From Heracleum sosnowskyi (taxonomy: Eukaryota; Streptophyta; Magnoliopsida; Apiales; Apiaceae): a stretch of 64,000 nucleotides of DNA. This document shows, piece after piece, positions 37,297-49,334 of this stretch. The position numbers and the translations under genes are program-made. Position 1 is the first letter of the stretch. Each line of letters opens with the position of its first letter. The notes under the pieces are model-generated. The model worked only from the letters and a program-made list of their open reading frames with translations. It had not been told where the DNA came from and ran no database searches. The stretch covers positions 79,617,178 to 79,681,177 of the forward strand of contig CM061241.1 of the NCBI GenBank assembly GCA_030848705.1. Direction: 5' to 3'.

Positions 37297-37679
37297 TAAT
37301 ACGTAAAACAAACTGGGCCTTCTTATGACATGAAAGCAAAAGTAGTTCGTTGAACTTCTTGAAGATCCAATCCACATTCAACAATCTTTCTATAGAACAT
37401 AAACACATCTTTAAAAGTACCAAAATACTGCTGCCTAAAAATCCAACACCTTATTGTCATAAGATACTTGCAACATATATTTCCACATATACAATAATTA
37501 TAGAATTTAAGAATAATAGTCGAATAAGTCTCTCATGAGGATAAGAGATCACGTCCTCACTTTTTAATTTGTGTTTCAAAGGTTGGCAATAACCTCCTTA
37601 AAGGACAGTCTAAAATCTATTATCCAAGTCAAATTCAACCGAATTTTCCCTGTAGATGGTTGGCTACCTAAAAGAACAA

Positions 37680-37825
37680 GGGAAATGTTATTTCCAGAGT
37701 AAGTTTTTTTTTTAAATTTCTAGAGCTATTGTGTAGCAGATTCCCCCCTTGTATTCACATTTGTAGCATGTTCTAGCACCAAATAGCTCCGAAAATAAAA
37801 CAATTGCTCTGAAATAACATTTCCC
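37680..37825. mobile_element. Small inverted-repeat MITE
   Basis: A 146-bp element with inverted ends: GGGAAATGTTATTTCCAGAG on the left and GGGAAATGTTATTTCAGAGC on the other strand, pairing roughly 45 bp inward to AGAGCTATT/GGAGCTATT. No convincing target duplication. It lies between the MULE and the 3' end of the phosphatidylinositol synthase gene. Confidence 0.65.
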
Positions 37826-38289
37826 AAGAATAAACATGCCAAAGTTTAGCATTCTAAATATTTCCAGTAACCAGTTCTACTAGTTTCCTCTTGCAGGAAA
37901 ACAAATGGAAGGGGAAAAAAATCTCAATTTGACAAAGAATAGAGATGTAAAATTCCAAGTAAAATTATGAATTTTAAGCATCCAGATTGTGATACAAATC
38001 TCCTGAACAAGCTGGGCACTGATCCTTGGCTATACAAGGAGAACCAAAACCAGACATTAGACATATGTGCCATGCTGAGAATCATGAAAATACTTTAGCA
38101 GTAGAAGAAAACATGATACACAAGCATGCCAGATATTTCCTGAAAATAAACAGCTGTAGCCACTTTCACACAAACCCGGTGCAGCTGGAAACACATTCCT
38201 ATGTTCAACCGAGTGGAAACTCGAGTACCGACGAAGGTAAGGCCCGGATAGTAAAGTACAATGCAGAGCAACCTTTGTTTTTGACTGCA

Positions 38290-41200
38290 CTAGTCCTTGT
38301 TCTTTTTGTTGATATCATAAAGGACACATAAATCAGCAGCTGTCTTCATCTGGAATAATGAAAATCAACGGCAAGGATTTCACTTATAATGGAGGATAGA
38401 CAAGGAAGTTGGAAGAAAAAACCAATTATAGATTTACTATTTCTATAACCGTTTGTAAAGCAAAATACAACATAAGTTAACATCGTATCAATTTAGTTCC
38501 CATTTGCTTCAAGCATACAAATAAAGCTAGGAAATGATTACTGTCATTCAATTATTTTCTTATATTATTGCAGACAGGCAAAACATAGATGTGAAGAAAC
38601 CTATCATACAAGTTAAGACTTCTACAATTTACATATAAGATGCCACTTGCATTTCTATCTTTATCCTAGTTCTCTAGTTCTCTGCACCGTGTCATTTGTA
38701 ATACTGCATATTTTATAATGCCCCTTCACATCATAATATTTAGTGGAACTTGAACGTTAGAGAAAGAGGAGGAAAATTAAAAAGAAACTTACAATGTACA
38801 TCGATTAAACAAAACATCTACAAATCATATCACTTATACAAGATACATGTATAACTACTAGTTTAGCCTCAACCATAATTATATCCCAGTCTAAGATATG
38901 CTTTAAAATTCCTGACAGTAATTATTCAAGAATGTGCTAAACACTGTGACATAAGTTTGATGGATGACATGTGGCCACATTTATAAGCTAGCTTAACCTA
39001 AAAATAGACTCTAGAGAAATTCAGAGAGTAAAAATTAGTACAGCATGTTTTTTCTGAGGAAAGGGACTCCAGTAAAAACGAGTTTGAGATGAATTTTTAG
39101 GCATTATATGTTACCTGTATGAAATTGACGGATTGCTTAATTCCCCACCCAAAGAGAAGAAAACCAAGAAAAATGGAATTTAGTAAACTTTGTCGAGCGA
39201 ACCTCACAAGTACCTAAAAGGAAACGGAAAAAAATATAACCCAACGTCTCTGTAAACTACTTCCCTAAAAAACTAAAAAATTTATCATCAAATCAAATCT
39301 TACGTCTGTCATATTTTCGGTCTGTTTGTTTGCCAGAAGAAACAATGTTATGTATAGAACCTGCAGAGATAAATAAACAAAAACTTATTCATGCGACATA
39401 ATGTTTCTCACAACAATTTTCAAATTGCAAGACTCTACAAACAGAATCTCACCTCACAGGCAACACAGCAATAAGCCATGAACATCCTATGTCTGTAGTA
39501 TGCCCTGAATAGCCAACTAGTGCTGTCTTTGACATCTTTATGACTTGCTTTGCCTACCAAGAAAGTACTGCAATGAAGAAATGGTAAAAACGGAAGTATT
39601 CTAAAAACATCTTCGATGAATGACAATCAAAATACAGGTATAATTATCCCTGCACAGTCTAAATGTAGAGGAAAATGGAATTATAAATCCAAATACCTAT
39701 ACATTTGCAACCAATGGCTGGCAATATCTAGAGCAAGCAATGACATGAAAACAAAGCCAGGCCTGAAGAAAAGAAAGTAAACAAACTACACATGCAGAAG
39801 CTGAAACTTTTTAGAACTTAATAGTTACACATATAATTATACAAACCTGTAGACTTGTGATAGAATTACAAGTAGACAAGCTGTACTTATCCTGTAAAAC
39901 ACATCATTTAAAACAACCAAGTGGGCAATAAAACATTATGAAACATTTAATGAAGATGATAGGAAGTTTGTGACAAATAAGTGTTTAGAAAGATAATAAC
40001 AAATTATTAAAACAACCAATAAAGTCTTATAGGGATACCTATCTGTCACCATATCCAGAACAGCTCCAAAGGTAGAAACTATACAAAAAGGAAACAGAAT
40101 AAGTTGCATATCATACAAACCCACTTTCACATTTAACATATATGTTAGGCACTCCATTTGTATTAAGCATTTAAACCTGCATTACAATATGTAAAGATGT
40201 GGCACCCTCTATTCATTCACCATACATGCTAAATTAAGACCGCACGGCCATGTTGAGAGAATTTGCATTTGATAAGCCTAATGATCTTATATTCATCATG
40301 TATACTGCAATTAAGACCATGCCAAGAAGGGAAGAGGCGATTAATTAACATGAAAATCTACACTTCAACCAGCATTCCTACCTTCTCCAATGTCACTGTG
40401 ATTAGCTAGGGCCTAGAAAAAGTTCCAATTAAACTCATGATTTCTGATTTCTAAAAACATTAATATACATTCATTTCAGACAATGATCCCTCAGTTCAAA
40501 ATCTGATATTCATATGCAATCACAAACACTGATAAGATTTACTGACTACAAAATTCAATTACAATATCCTAAATTTTAGTAAAATAACAATCTGAAAGAA
40601 TACAACAGAATTTTGACCATTTCTCATGGGAAATTTGGGCACATATACAATGTCTGAAAGTCAAACAAATGAGAACAAGACAAAGAGATGCGGGTAAGGG
40701 ATATTGTAGAGGTAGACCATTGTAGAGTGGGATGAGCATATACTTGGATATTTTTTAATTGAGTTTGTTATGTGTTTTCCAAATGTCAAGTCATTTATCT
40801 TACTATTTAAGTCAAAAATTAAGCCTTAAACTAAGACATATCATGCATAAGTAAATAGAATAATACAAAAATTTTATGTTCAATTCATCAAAGATGCAAT
40901 ACTAAGTGTGTCAGACTATTTTTTTATTGATACTTCCTCCTAAACCTGGATAAAGTAGAATCAAATTCACACATGGGGAAAGTAGGAAAGACAGATAGGG
41001 TACTCTTCATTTTCTTGCTCTGCTTCAGTAAACAGGTGTAGCTCCTTCATGCTACACTGATGTTCCAATTGGGCCGTGAATACATTTTTATTGACTATAT
41101 CGATGTATTTGAAATTTCTCATTCTGGCTTGGATCTAGTTTTATAAAAAGCTGTATAATATACAGCACTAGGCCAGACCAAGTTAACACACTATAGGACT

Positions 41201-41905
41201 AAGCTGCCAACATCATTCATCAGGCATTCGTATTCAGATAACTCCATACCTTGATTAAATTTGCGGGCAAACCAGCCATCCAGTGCATCACACACAAAGC
41301 TTCATTATAGAAAAGAAAGCAATTAAACAACTACAACGCAACCAACAAACATGAGGCAAGTGTAATACACAAAGCAATTATCATACAACATAATCCCCAC
41401 CTGATAAAATAGAGAAGTGAAAAAAGCTTTCGGTCAGAAAAACATATAGCAAAGGCAAATATATTCATTAAGATTCTTATGTATCCTGCAGAACCATAAA
41501 CACAAAAACGTTCATCAGCAAAATAGCATGGTAAAAGGATATCACAAAAACTGTATAGTATTAGGTACTACATAGGAAAGAACAAAGTAAACTGATCCGT
41601 ACTTATTCAAATATAAGTTCACCGCAATTCTCATTTCTACTAACCTAACTAACTAAGTTTCTATCAAGGCCTCAACCTAACCGTACAACGATAAATTGGA
41701 CAAAAATATGTATAACGCCAATTCAAAACTTACACAAGCAGTTGCTAGACATTGAATCTAAAACTTATATCGCAAACTAATGTGAGCGAAAATGAAGACA
41801 ATTACACATATAAGTTATCATTCGTAACAATTCTCGACTTGAAAACGTAAACATACCGATGATATTAGGAATGTAAAGATAAACGGTGATTGTTCGAGCA
41901 GCCAT
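38290..41905 (-). CDS. PIS1: Phosphatidylinositol synthase (CDP-diacylglycerol-inositol 3-phosphatidyltransferase)
   Basis: Makes phosphatidylinositol from CDP-diacylglycerol and myo-inositol in the ER membrane, the entry point to phosphoinositides. Ten coding exons on the minus strand: 41905-41857, 41485-41401, 41299-41250, 40078-40039, 39891-39847, 39762-39697, 39567-39453, 39360-39304, 39213-39115, 38349-38290. They join in phase to 221 aa, normal for plant PIS. The full CDP-alcohol phosphotransferase signature is present: Asp49, Asp52-Gly53, Ala56-Arg57, Gly66, Asp70, Asp74, in DALDGWFARKFNQVSTFG and AVLDMVTD. Other family marks are VYLYIPNIIGYIRI at the N-terminus, SHWLQMYS, FRAYYRHRMFMAYCC and a Lys-rich C-terminus (INKKNKD), which resembles an ER-retention tail. 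The 5' leader may contain another intron near 42040-42170. The gene looks intact. Confidence 0.95.
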
Positions 41906-42384
41906 AATCCAAAAGTACAAGTGAGGCGAGTTAACTCAGTAAGTAGCGATCCAGATGCAGTGACAGTAAACTAACTCACTCAGGTAACGAATCAACTCAC
42001 GTCAACCAATTCTAAAGTTGCAGAAACCCTAATTACCAAAAAAACACGAATTAATTAAAGAAAATGAGACTGAATTATATAAAATTAGAACCCTAAAATG
42101 CAAGTGCGCAATTGAATTAGGCAAAAACATAATTAAGAAGAAGTAATTAATTCATAGAAAAACCTGATTAAATTGTGCGAAGAGTAATTAAAATCGAAAT
42201 CTAATACGTGTAAAATGGTACATCTGAAATGAAATAGGTGGGCAAAGGGGTTTTAGAATTTAATTTTGGTTTACGTGCGTATCGTCGGATCCGACCCGAG
42301 GTGTTTTATACTTTGAAATCTGACTTGTTTATTATTTTTATCGGATGGATAATTTTTATTTATTTGTTTTTCATTAGTTTTGTT

Positions 42385-43618
42385 TTCATAGGCTTGAAAC
42401 CTCACTAATTGTGAGAACTGAGATCTAATCTTAGCCACACATTTTTAAAGTTAATTTTAATCTTGATCATACATTTAAATATAATATTTCATCGATACTT
42501 TCTTTTTTCTACCTCATGTGCTGACCACCAACAACCTTGAGCTGCCTCCGTCACCAAGCTCTGGTTGCCGCCGCCGCCAAACTCCGGCTACCATCATCAT
42601 CACCAACTCCAATCATCACCTCCATTAATCTCTCCCCCCACCCTTATTTCGTCATCACCAGAATTACTTTTTCGGCATTTACACTACTGGCATTAATTTG
42701 AAAATATGTCATTGGTGATTTTTAGCAATTTTGGTGATTTTTTCAAACGTTTTGCTGGTTGTGTTCATTTTAAAATTTTTCTTTTTTGCTTTAATACATG
42801 TAGACAGAGTGTTGGTGGTTAATTAACTGTGGTGGTTGTGATTTTAATTTAAATCTAATAATTTACGTATGATGTTGGTCATTTGTTTATGGTAGTCAGA
42901 GGTGTTGACGGGACATGACGGCTGAACATGGTGGTGCTCTAGTGGTTTGACTGTAGTGATTTTCTTATCACAGTAGTTTATGGCGGTTTAATCTAGTGAT
43001 TTTGATATGAAATTAGTGATTTATAGGCAATGGCCAGAAGTCGTGGTCAAATGAGGTGATTGAAGGTGGTCGTGGGAGATGATTGGAGTTTAAAGGAGAA
43101 GATGGTGACTGGCGTTGGCAATGGTGGTGATTGGAGTTTAATTCTAATGATTTACGTATGATGTTGGTGTGATTTGTTTATGGTGGTGGTTGGAGGTGGC
43201 TGCGGTGGTGGATGGGCGGCGATGGAGGGAGGTGGAGAGTGGAGAGAGATGAATTGGGTGGAGGAATATTTGTGTGGCGGTGTGTGATTTTTGATAACAG
43301 ATGGTGATTTGTGATGATCACAAGTGGTGATTTGTATTTTCCGGTGGTGATTTTTTGTTTTCCGATGGTGGTCGGAGGTGACGATATTGTGGTGATTTTT
43401 TGCTTTCCAGTGGTGATTTTTTGGGTTGGCCGGAAATAGTCGCCGAAGATGGTGACCAGAGTTACTGGTGGCCGGAGATGGAGATTCCCGGTGGCCGGAG
43501 GTGGTGGATGGGTGGGGATTTAATGAGTGGTGGGAGATTAATATAGTGTATTTAAATGAATGGCTATGATTAGATCTCATATCTCACAATAGTGAGGGTT
43601 CTCAATAGAGCGCGACCT
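42385..43618. mobile_element. Inverted-repeat element with GGTGATT-rich interior
   Basis: Ends match in inverted orientation over about 50 bp: left (42396-42450) AACCTCACTAATTGTGAGA then GAGATCTAATCTTAGCCA; right, on the other strand (43610-43560), AACCCTCACTATTGTGAGA then GAGATCTAATCATAGCCA. The right end extends further to GGTCGCGCTCTATTGAG. The 1.2-kb interior is low-complexity, rich in GGTGATTTTT and GGTGGTGG. A 142-codon minus-strand frame there is a His/Pro/Ser-rich by-product. Probably a non-autonomous DNA transposon; family unsure. Confidence 0.65.
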
Positions 43619-43634
43619 TATCTATATATATCTA

Positions 43635-44422
43635 TCTATACTCTATTATTATAAGCAAAATAGCCTCTATTTGATTGGTTGGTAGTTTGGTACACTATAG
43701 TTATTTAAACAATAAACATACTAATTATTTGGTACAATAAATAGACTAATAAAATAGGAAAAAGTTTAGAAAACAAATCGTACGTATCAGTTCAATTCAA
43801 ACTCGAACACTGAAACAAAACAAAGCAAGCTAAAAGAATTCCTATGTGGCAAAAATGCATACTCGAGAGTATCGTAGCTCAATTAAATTCTAAATATTAT
43901 TTTAGTTTAACAATATAATTACAAAAGTATAACAGACTCTTCCTTTGAAATTATTAAAATTAAAGACAAAACAAAATAATTAACAACTAAACACCAACTA
44001 TAATACATATAAAAAATCCTTTCAAAGGTTAAATTAGTAACAATAAAAATTATATATAAAAAATAAAATAAATTACATAGCGCGTGCATCACAACCCTCT
44101 ATTTGGTTGATTGGTAGTTTGATACTCTAAATAACAACCGTTAGATTTAAAGATTAATAAAGTAAAACCGTTAGATGTGATGTTAAAAAAATATTCATTT
44201 CTTGATATCTAAAATACTCCCACGGGTTCAAGGATTGAATCCCGTCAACAAAATATAAAGAATTTTTATTAGCAAAATACAAACAAATGCTTAAAATAAC
44301 AACGTATATATATTATTATATTTTTTAATTTATTTCTACTGATAACATTATATAAATCAAAATATAAATAATAAGATAAAAATACTAAAATTCGTCCGTA
44401 CATCGCACGGGTTATAGGCTAA
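43635..44422 (+). mobile_element. Helitron-like element, possibly two nested copies
   Basis: Starts TCTATACTCTATTATTATAAG after a host A (43634). Ends with a hairpin-forming CCGTACATCGCACGGG followed by TTATAGG and CTAA (44419-44422) before a host T, the Helitron arrangement. A second start-like segment (CCTCTATTTGGTTGATTGGTAGTTTG) at 44096, preceded by GCGCGTGCATCACA, repeats the first 60 bases, so a copy may sit inside another. No protein gene. Confidence 0.65.
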
Positions 44423-44704
44423 TATATAATAAGCGTAAGAAGGATCTTATCCAAAATTTTGATAATCGGTCCGCCTGTATGACCACCAAATTAAGAGTTG
44501 TTAGATCTTAAACAAATACTTGAGAATCGTTAGATCTAATATTAAAAAGTGTATTTGATTAATAATAGAATTTTATTTAAATACTAAAAGGTGTATTTTG
44601 ATAATTTAAACCAATTATAAATGGGTTTTCTATATTGAATATAAATCTTTATGTAAAAATTCGTAATTATCTTTACTCTTTAGTTTATGGGTAGGTCTAG
44701 TTAG
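44423..44704. other. Short AT-rich spacer
   Basis: Sequence between the Helitron-like element and the LTR retrotransposon; nothing recognisable except the ATAAT target site at its right edge. Confidence 0.4.
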
Positions 44705-44709
44705 ATAAT

Positions 44710-45046
44710 TGTTATATTTGACTTTATTTGTCAAATAAAATATAATGAATAAATACATAAATGTATTTAGTAGTTACAAATTGTTATATTGATTGTGGGT
44801 TATTATAATTTGTAAGTTACAATATTAGTATTGATTGATATTAATAAGTAATAAATGGGCCGTTACAATATTGGAGTGGAGGTGGTGAAGGAATAGCCTA
44901 TATATAGTGAATTATTTCAATAGAAAAGGCACTCAATGACAAGAAGAAATGTATGTTCCATTCATATCCGGAACTCCAATATATCTCTCTATTTTCTCTC
45001 TTTTTAACACCGATTTTATTTATTTTTGTAGGTTAAAAATCTAACA
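44710..45046 (+). repeat. Left LTR
   Basis: 337 bp, 5'-TG...CA-3'. Contains a TATA-like CCTATATATAGTG at about 44898, suited to promoter function, and a CT-rich TCTCTCTATTTTCTCTC tract near the 3' end. Confidence 0.93.
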
Positions 45047-45060
45047 TTGGTATCAGAGCC
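45047..45060 (+). promoter_or_regulatory. Primer-binding site (initiator tRNA-Met)
   Basis: TTGGTATCAGAGCC directly follows the LTR and matches the 3' end complement of plant initiator tRNA-Met. Confidence 0.9.
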
Positions 45061-46256
45061 GATGATTTCGTCACGAATGGTTTTGTCGCCGATGATGTTA
45101 TATTCAATTCCCACGTCATTTTTCCATGGATCAACCAACCAATTTTTGGTTCTTTTCCCATTAGATTGGTTTGACGTTTTCTTCATACTCCCTGTGATAT
45201 ATAAAATTTCCTCATTATTATATTTTTTTTCTAGAAATTTTGCATGCATAGAGTTTTTGCCATGAATGTTTGCTCACTTTTCTTTTTGATTTGATCTTAC
45301 TATATTATATTTTATATATGATAAATTGTTGCTTGAGGTTGCCAATCTTCATGATATGTCTGGTTTTAAATATAGATGCATGATGTCTTGTTTCTTTTTA
45401 AATGTCTTTCATATAATTTATGTGTTAATTAAAATTATTTATCTCTTTTATTAATTGGCATTACACCTTTTTGTATAACTTGTTTGATGTTGATTTTCTT
45501 TTCTCTTTAGCTCTCATTTAGTATTGTAGGCGTTTATTAATATCTGCTTGTTTTTTTTTTTTTGATAAAGTTGTTTTTGTTCCATAATTTTTGTGCATGC
45601 TAGTCATCTGTTAAAATGGTTTTTAAAATTGTTATTCTTATTTTTTAGAGTGCTTCGTTCTAATTTAATATTGTATGTTTGTTTTAGATTATAGGCTATG
45701 ATTTATTTTTCTTACTGCTAGCTCACTGTTGTTTTTTTTTTTGTCTCGCCTGGGTTACATCTATTCTTTCCATTTTTTTTGTCCACTACATTAGTATTTT
45801 TTTTATATTATTTCCTTCCTGCCTTGTTTTTATGCTAAGATCTGGTGGATGGTTTTTATTTTCTTATTCGTGTTTTGTTTTTGGGTTATAATAAGAATAC
45901 ATATATTGTTTAGATTGCTAACTGTTTAGCTAGTTATTGTTATGGTTGATTATTTATTTATGTTAGGCTATGTTTTTTTAAATGCTGATGGTTAATTCCT
46001 GCATTTTGGTGGTTTTTTTTTGTTTGTTTGACATCTTGTTTTATATTTTTACATAGTGATAGTGGTCATTGTCATATGATTTTATTTTATAGCCATATAA
46101 TTTTTTTTTATTTAAAGGTGATTATTCTCATCTTTTCAGAGGTTTTCGGTTACTAGTTTTAAATTGTTGATAGCACTCCACATGGATTAGTAGTCTGTTT
46201 TGTTTTGGTTCTTGTATATATTTTTTTTGGACGTCTCCAATGAGTCAAGTGGGAGA

Positions 46257-46560
46257 TGTTGTAAAATTGACTTTTATTTGATTAATATAAAAAGAAAATG
46301 AAATATGATTTGTCTTGTGAATAAATGTGGGAGTTACAATTGTTGGAGTTACAAATATTGATTGTGGGGGTTACAAATAATATTGATTGTATTGGAGTTA
46401 CAATTCTTTTATTCATGGTATAGAGAGAATCATGGGGCAGTTATACATGTTTAAAGGGTGGAAATGAGACTAAGAAAGCCTATAAATAGTGGAAGGATTT
46501 CCAATGAAAAAGCACACACAAAGTTGCTTTTATGAAATTTTTTTGCATAATCAGTTGGGT
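46257..46560 (+). repeat. Internal diverged LTR-like copy
   Basis: After a second purine tract (CAAGTGGGAGA at 46246-46256) comes a sequence aligned with the LTR start: TGTTGTAAAATTGACTTTTATTTG, then GGAGTTACAA repeats, and GCCTATAAATAGTGGAAGG with AATGAAAAAGCACAC. It is clearly related to, but far more diverged than, the two terminal LTRs, and lacks a following primer-binding site. Confidence 0.7.
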
Positions 46561-47874
46561 TAAAGTTTTTTTTTTTTTTTTAAGTGTTGAGCGGAAGAAA
46601 ATCAAGATTAAATTTTATGAGTACAATAGGTTGAGATATGTTGAATGTCAACGCATGTGTTGAACTAGATCCAATCGAGAATATAAAATGGATCTGAATA
46701 TTGATAATGAACCATTGTGTATGGTTGAAACTAAGTGATTGAAAATTTCATCAAAGTGGATGATTGACTTTTATGTATATTGTAGTGAAATATCTTGTTG
46801 GTAGACATGGATATTTAAGAAATCGACGAGATCGCAAGAAATTGATTAATGGATGAAAGTCCTAAAAAAGTGAGTCCATAAAATAATCAAAAGTGGGAGT
46901 TGGTTTACGAAAATATTGTATATCTTAATGGTATGTCGTAAATGTAAAACTAAGTTGGAACTTAGTAGAAAATTTGAGATTGAATACATGGGTGAAATTA
47001 ATATTTTTTAAGAAAATCCGAATTAAAGGATAAGAATACTAGAATGTTGAGTTTGAATTCTGAGAGGTATTCTGATTTTTTTTTTTTGAAGTAAAATTGA
47101 TTAATCGTTTTAGGATGCAGAATTGCAGTCCGGCGTCAACCCTATTGGTAATGGGAAACGATTAATACATAAGGGAACCACTAAACGTATAATATGTGCA
47201 AGTAGTCAGAAATTCGATATGTTTCATGTTGTTTAATCGATTGAATTGACTTGACATTTTTGGTTAGTTTTGTAAGTGAATTGTGAAACAACTTTGTTTG
47301 AGTCTAGTGAGAGACTGTAAAGAGAATCATGATCATGTACTTGAAGAGTGCGTCGTATAAGAAATTGGTGAATCAGGCAGACGTGCCTAGAATTATTGTT
47401 TAACACATTATGGGTGTTAAAGGTGATATTGGTAATAAGAGTTCAACTTCAGAACACCTGTTTGATTTTGGTACTGTTGAAGTGGGGAAAGTAAGAAACA
47501 TAAAAGTGTTGCAAGAAATGAAAGCGACAATGTGATATACATTTTTATCAATGATATAATTGTAGTTTTTCGATGAAAGGGATTTTTACGAAAATGTTTG
47601 TTGAGCATGTTGGTTAAATGTAAAAAACTTTAAATGTTTAAGTTGTGACAAATGTAATATCATCCCGACGAATAGTTGGAGCGAATGTTAAAGTCATGAT
47701 CATTTTTGTGAAAAATGGGAGTCATGAAATATAGTTGAAAATGACGTTAAGTGAATTTTTAAGATATTTTTAATTGTCACACACTCCATGAAAAATGGGA
47801 GTGAGATAATTAATTTTAATGGTTATAGACTCTCCGAAAAGTGGGAGCTAAGAAAAGTATTTGACAAATGCGTC

Positions 47875-47884
47875 AAGTGGGAGA
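47875..47884 (+). promoter_or_regulatory. Polypurine tract
   Basis: AAGTGGGAGA directly before the right LTR, the expected plus-strand priming site. Confidence 0.85.
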
Positions 47885-48221
47885 TGTTATATTTGACTTT
47901 ATTTGTCAAATAAAATATAATGAATAAATACATAAATGTATTTAGTAGTTACAAATTGTTATATTGATTGTGGGTTATTATAATTTGTAAGTTACAATAT
48001 TATTATTGATTGATATTAATAAGTAATAAATGGGCCGTTACAATATTGGAGTGGAGGTGGTGAAGGAATAGCCTATATATATTGAATTATTTCAATAGAA
48101 AAGGCACTCAATTACAAGAAGAAATGCATGTTCCATTCATATCCGGAACTCCAATATATCTCTCTATTTTCTCTCTTTTTAACACCGATTTTATTTATTT
48201 TTGTAGGTTAAAAATCTAACA
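47885..48221 (+). repeat. Right LTR
   Basis: 337 bp; differs from the left LTR at four positions by eye (three G/T changes and one T/C). Confidence 0.93.
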
Positions 48222-48641
48222 ATAATAATTATTAAACCATCATTAAATTAAAGATAATTAGTAAAGATTGGAGAGGAGATATATGCCCGAACAATCATCT
48301 ATATCAGTAAAGACAAAGAAAGACATTTTTGCTTTATTTCCTTTTACAACATAGGAGAGATCCAAACTTTCTTGGAATAAATTCCAGCGAACAAGTATGA
48401 AGCGGTTCTTTTTTAATATAAAAATGGGATTTAGGAGAAGAGAGAGTCTTGTTAGCACCATGGTTTTGTGGATACGTTACCCACGTCGGGGATAGGTACG
48501 TTTGTCACTCGACTGAGCATACGAAGATCCTCAATGTGAACATACCCTCTCCCTAACTAAGAATGGCACATGTTTCTTTCCCCGAGGGTGACTTCATTAT
48601 GTGGATCCTCATCTCTTGAACTCGTTCTGGCAACCTCTCAC

Positions 48642-48793
48642 ATGTTCAATTTTTTTTAGCGGTTTCCTCAGAGATCTTTATCATTAATGCAACCTTCATT
48701 TTGCTCATTCATGGAATTGTATTTAGTACGTCTAATAAATATGATTATCCACCGTTAATCGGTAATGTGGGTTGGCTTGGATTACTTAGTGTT
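48642..48793 (+). pseudogene. nad2: nad2 exon 1 fragment (mitochondrial origin)
   Basis: Starts ATGTTCAAT and encodes, in a shifted frame, INATFILLIHGIVFSTSNKY and NVGWLGLLSV, the N-terminal part of plant NADH dehydrogenase subunit 2. It is 152 nt; the mitochondrial exon is, from memory, 153 nt, so about one base is lost near the start, where a T run (48650-48657) leads directly into a TAG. The following GCGCGCC... is probably the start of the nad2 group II intron. Not expected to be functional in the nucleus. Confidence 0.8.
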
Positions 48794-48935
48794 GCGCGCC
48801 TAGGAGGGCAGCGCGCTTTGGAATGCGGAGCAGTTATTATCGCCCAACTCCCTAACCTAATGCGGCACCGGGTTCGGACCGCTTGGGAAGCTCGGACCCG
48901 GCCATATCCGAACAACAAGGAGCATTTGTTTAGTC

Positions 48936-49247
48936 ATTCAGATTGTGACTGGCATTTTTTTTAGCTATGCATTACACACCTCATGTGGATCTAGCTTTCA
49001 ACAGCGTAGAACACAATATGAGAGATGTTGAAGGGACTGGTTTCTCCATTATATACATGCTAATGGGGCAAGTATGTTTCTCATTGTGGTTCACTTTCAT
49101 ATGTTTCGTAGTCTATATTATGGGAGTTATAGCAGTCCTAGGGAATTTGTTTGGTGTAGCGGAGTTATAATCTTCCCATTAATGATTGTGACAGCTTTTA
49201 TAGGATACGTACCACCTTGGGGTCAGATGAGCTTTTGGGGATTATAC
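48936..49247 (+). pseudogene. cob: cob (cytochrome b) fragment (mitochondrial origin)
   Basis: Encodes pieces of apocytochrome b: [24 protein letters not shown], then in another frame [20 protein letters not shown] and [20 protein letters not shown]. The T8 run at 48955-48962 has one T too many for the frame. A second shift lies in the segment after RDVEG (about 49035-49065). Corresponds to the heme-binding middle-N-terminal part only, about a quarter of the gene. Confidence 0.85.
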
Positions 49248-49290
49248 AAAAATATTATTAATTATAATATAAAAGAAATAAAAATTAATA

Positions 49291-49334
49291 ATAATTAATA
49301 GTAATATATATTAATATATATTACTATTAATTAT
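49291..49334. repeat. Perfect 44-bp AT palindrome
   Basis: ATAATTAATAGTAATATATA followed by TTAA and the exact complement; no mismatch over 22 bp per arm. It lies just after the cob fragment, at the junction with the next mitochondrial-type block. Confidence 0.9.

Larger units (their letters stand above)
44710..48221 (+). mobile_element. Non-autonomous LTR retrotransposon, 3.5 kb
   Basis: Two 337-bp LTRs (44710-45046, 47885-48221) start TGTTATATTTGAC and end AAAATCTAACA. They differ at four positions by eye, so insertion is recent. A 5-bp duplication ATAAT flanks the element (44705-44709, 48222-48226). The primer-binding site TTGGTATCAGAGCC (initiator tRNA-Met) follows the left LTR, and a purine tract AAGTGGGAGA precedes the right LTR. 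The 2.8-kb interior has no gag or pol frame, so movement needs enzymes from another, probably Copia-type, element. The 3' interior holds repeated TGGGAGT motifs, as in many Copia elements with tRNA-Met primer sites. Confidence 0.93.

Noticed and set aside
31981..37305. 9-bp target duplication for the MULE
   Set aside because: AGAGTATAT and TAATACGTA do not match at the TIR edges chosen; shifting by a few bases does not help.
38026..38331. 101-codon plus-strand ORF
   Set aside because: Overlaps the last phosphatidylinositol synthase exon on the opposite strand and its probable 3' UTR; no motif.
43152..43580. 142-codon His/Pro/Ser-rich ORF on the minus strand
   Set aside because: Low-complexity translation of the GGTGATT-rich transposon interior; no domain.
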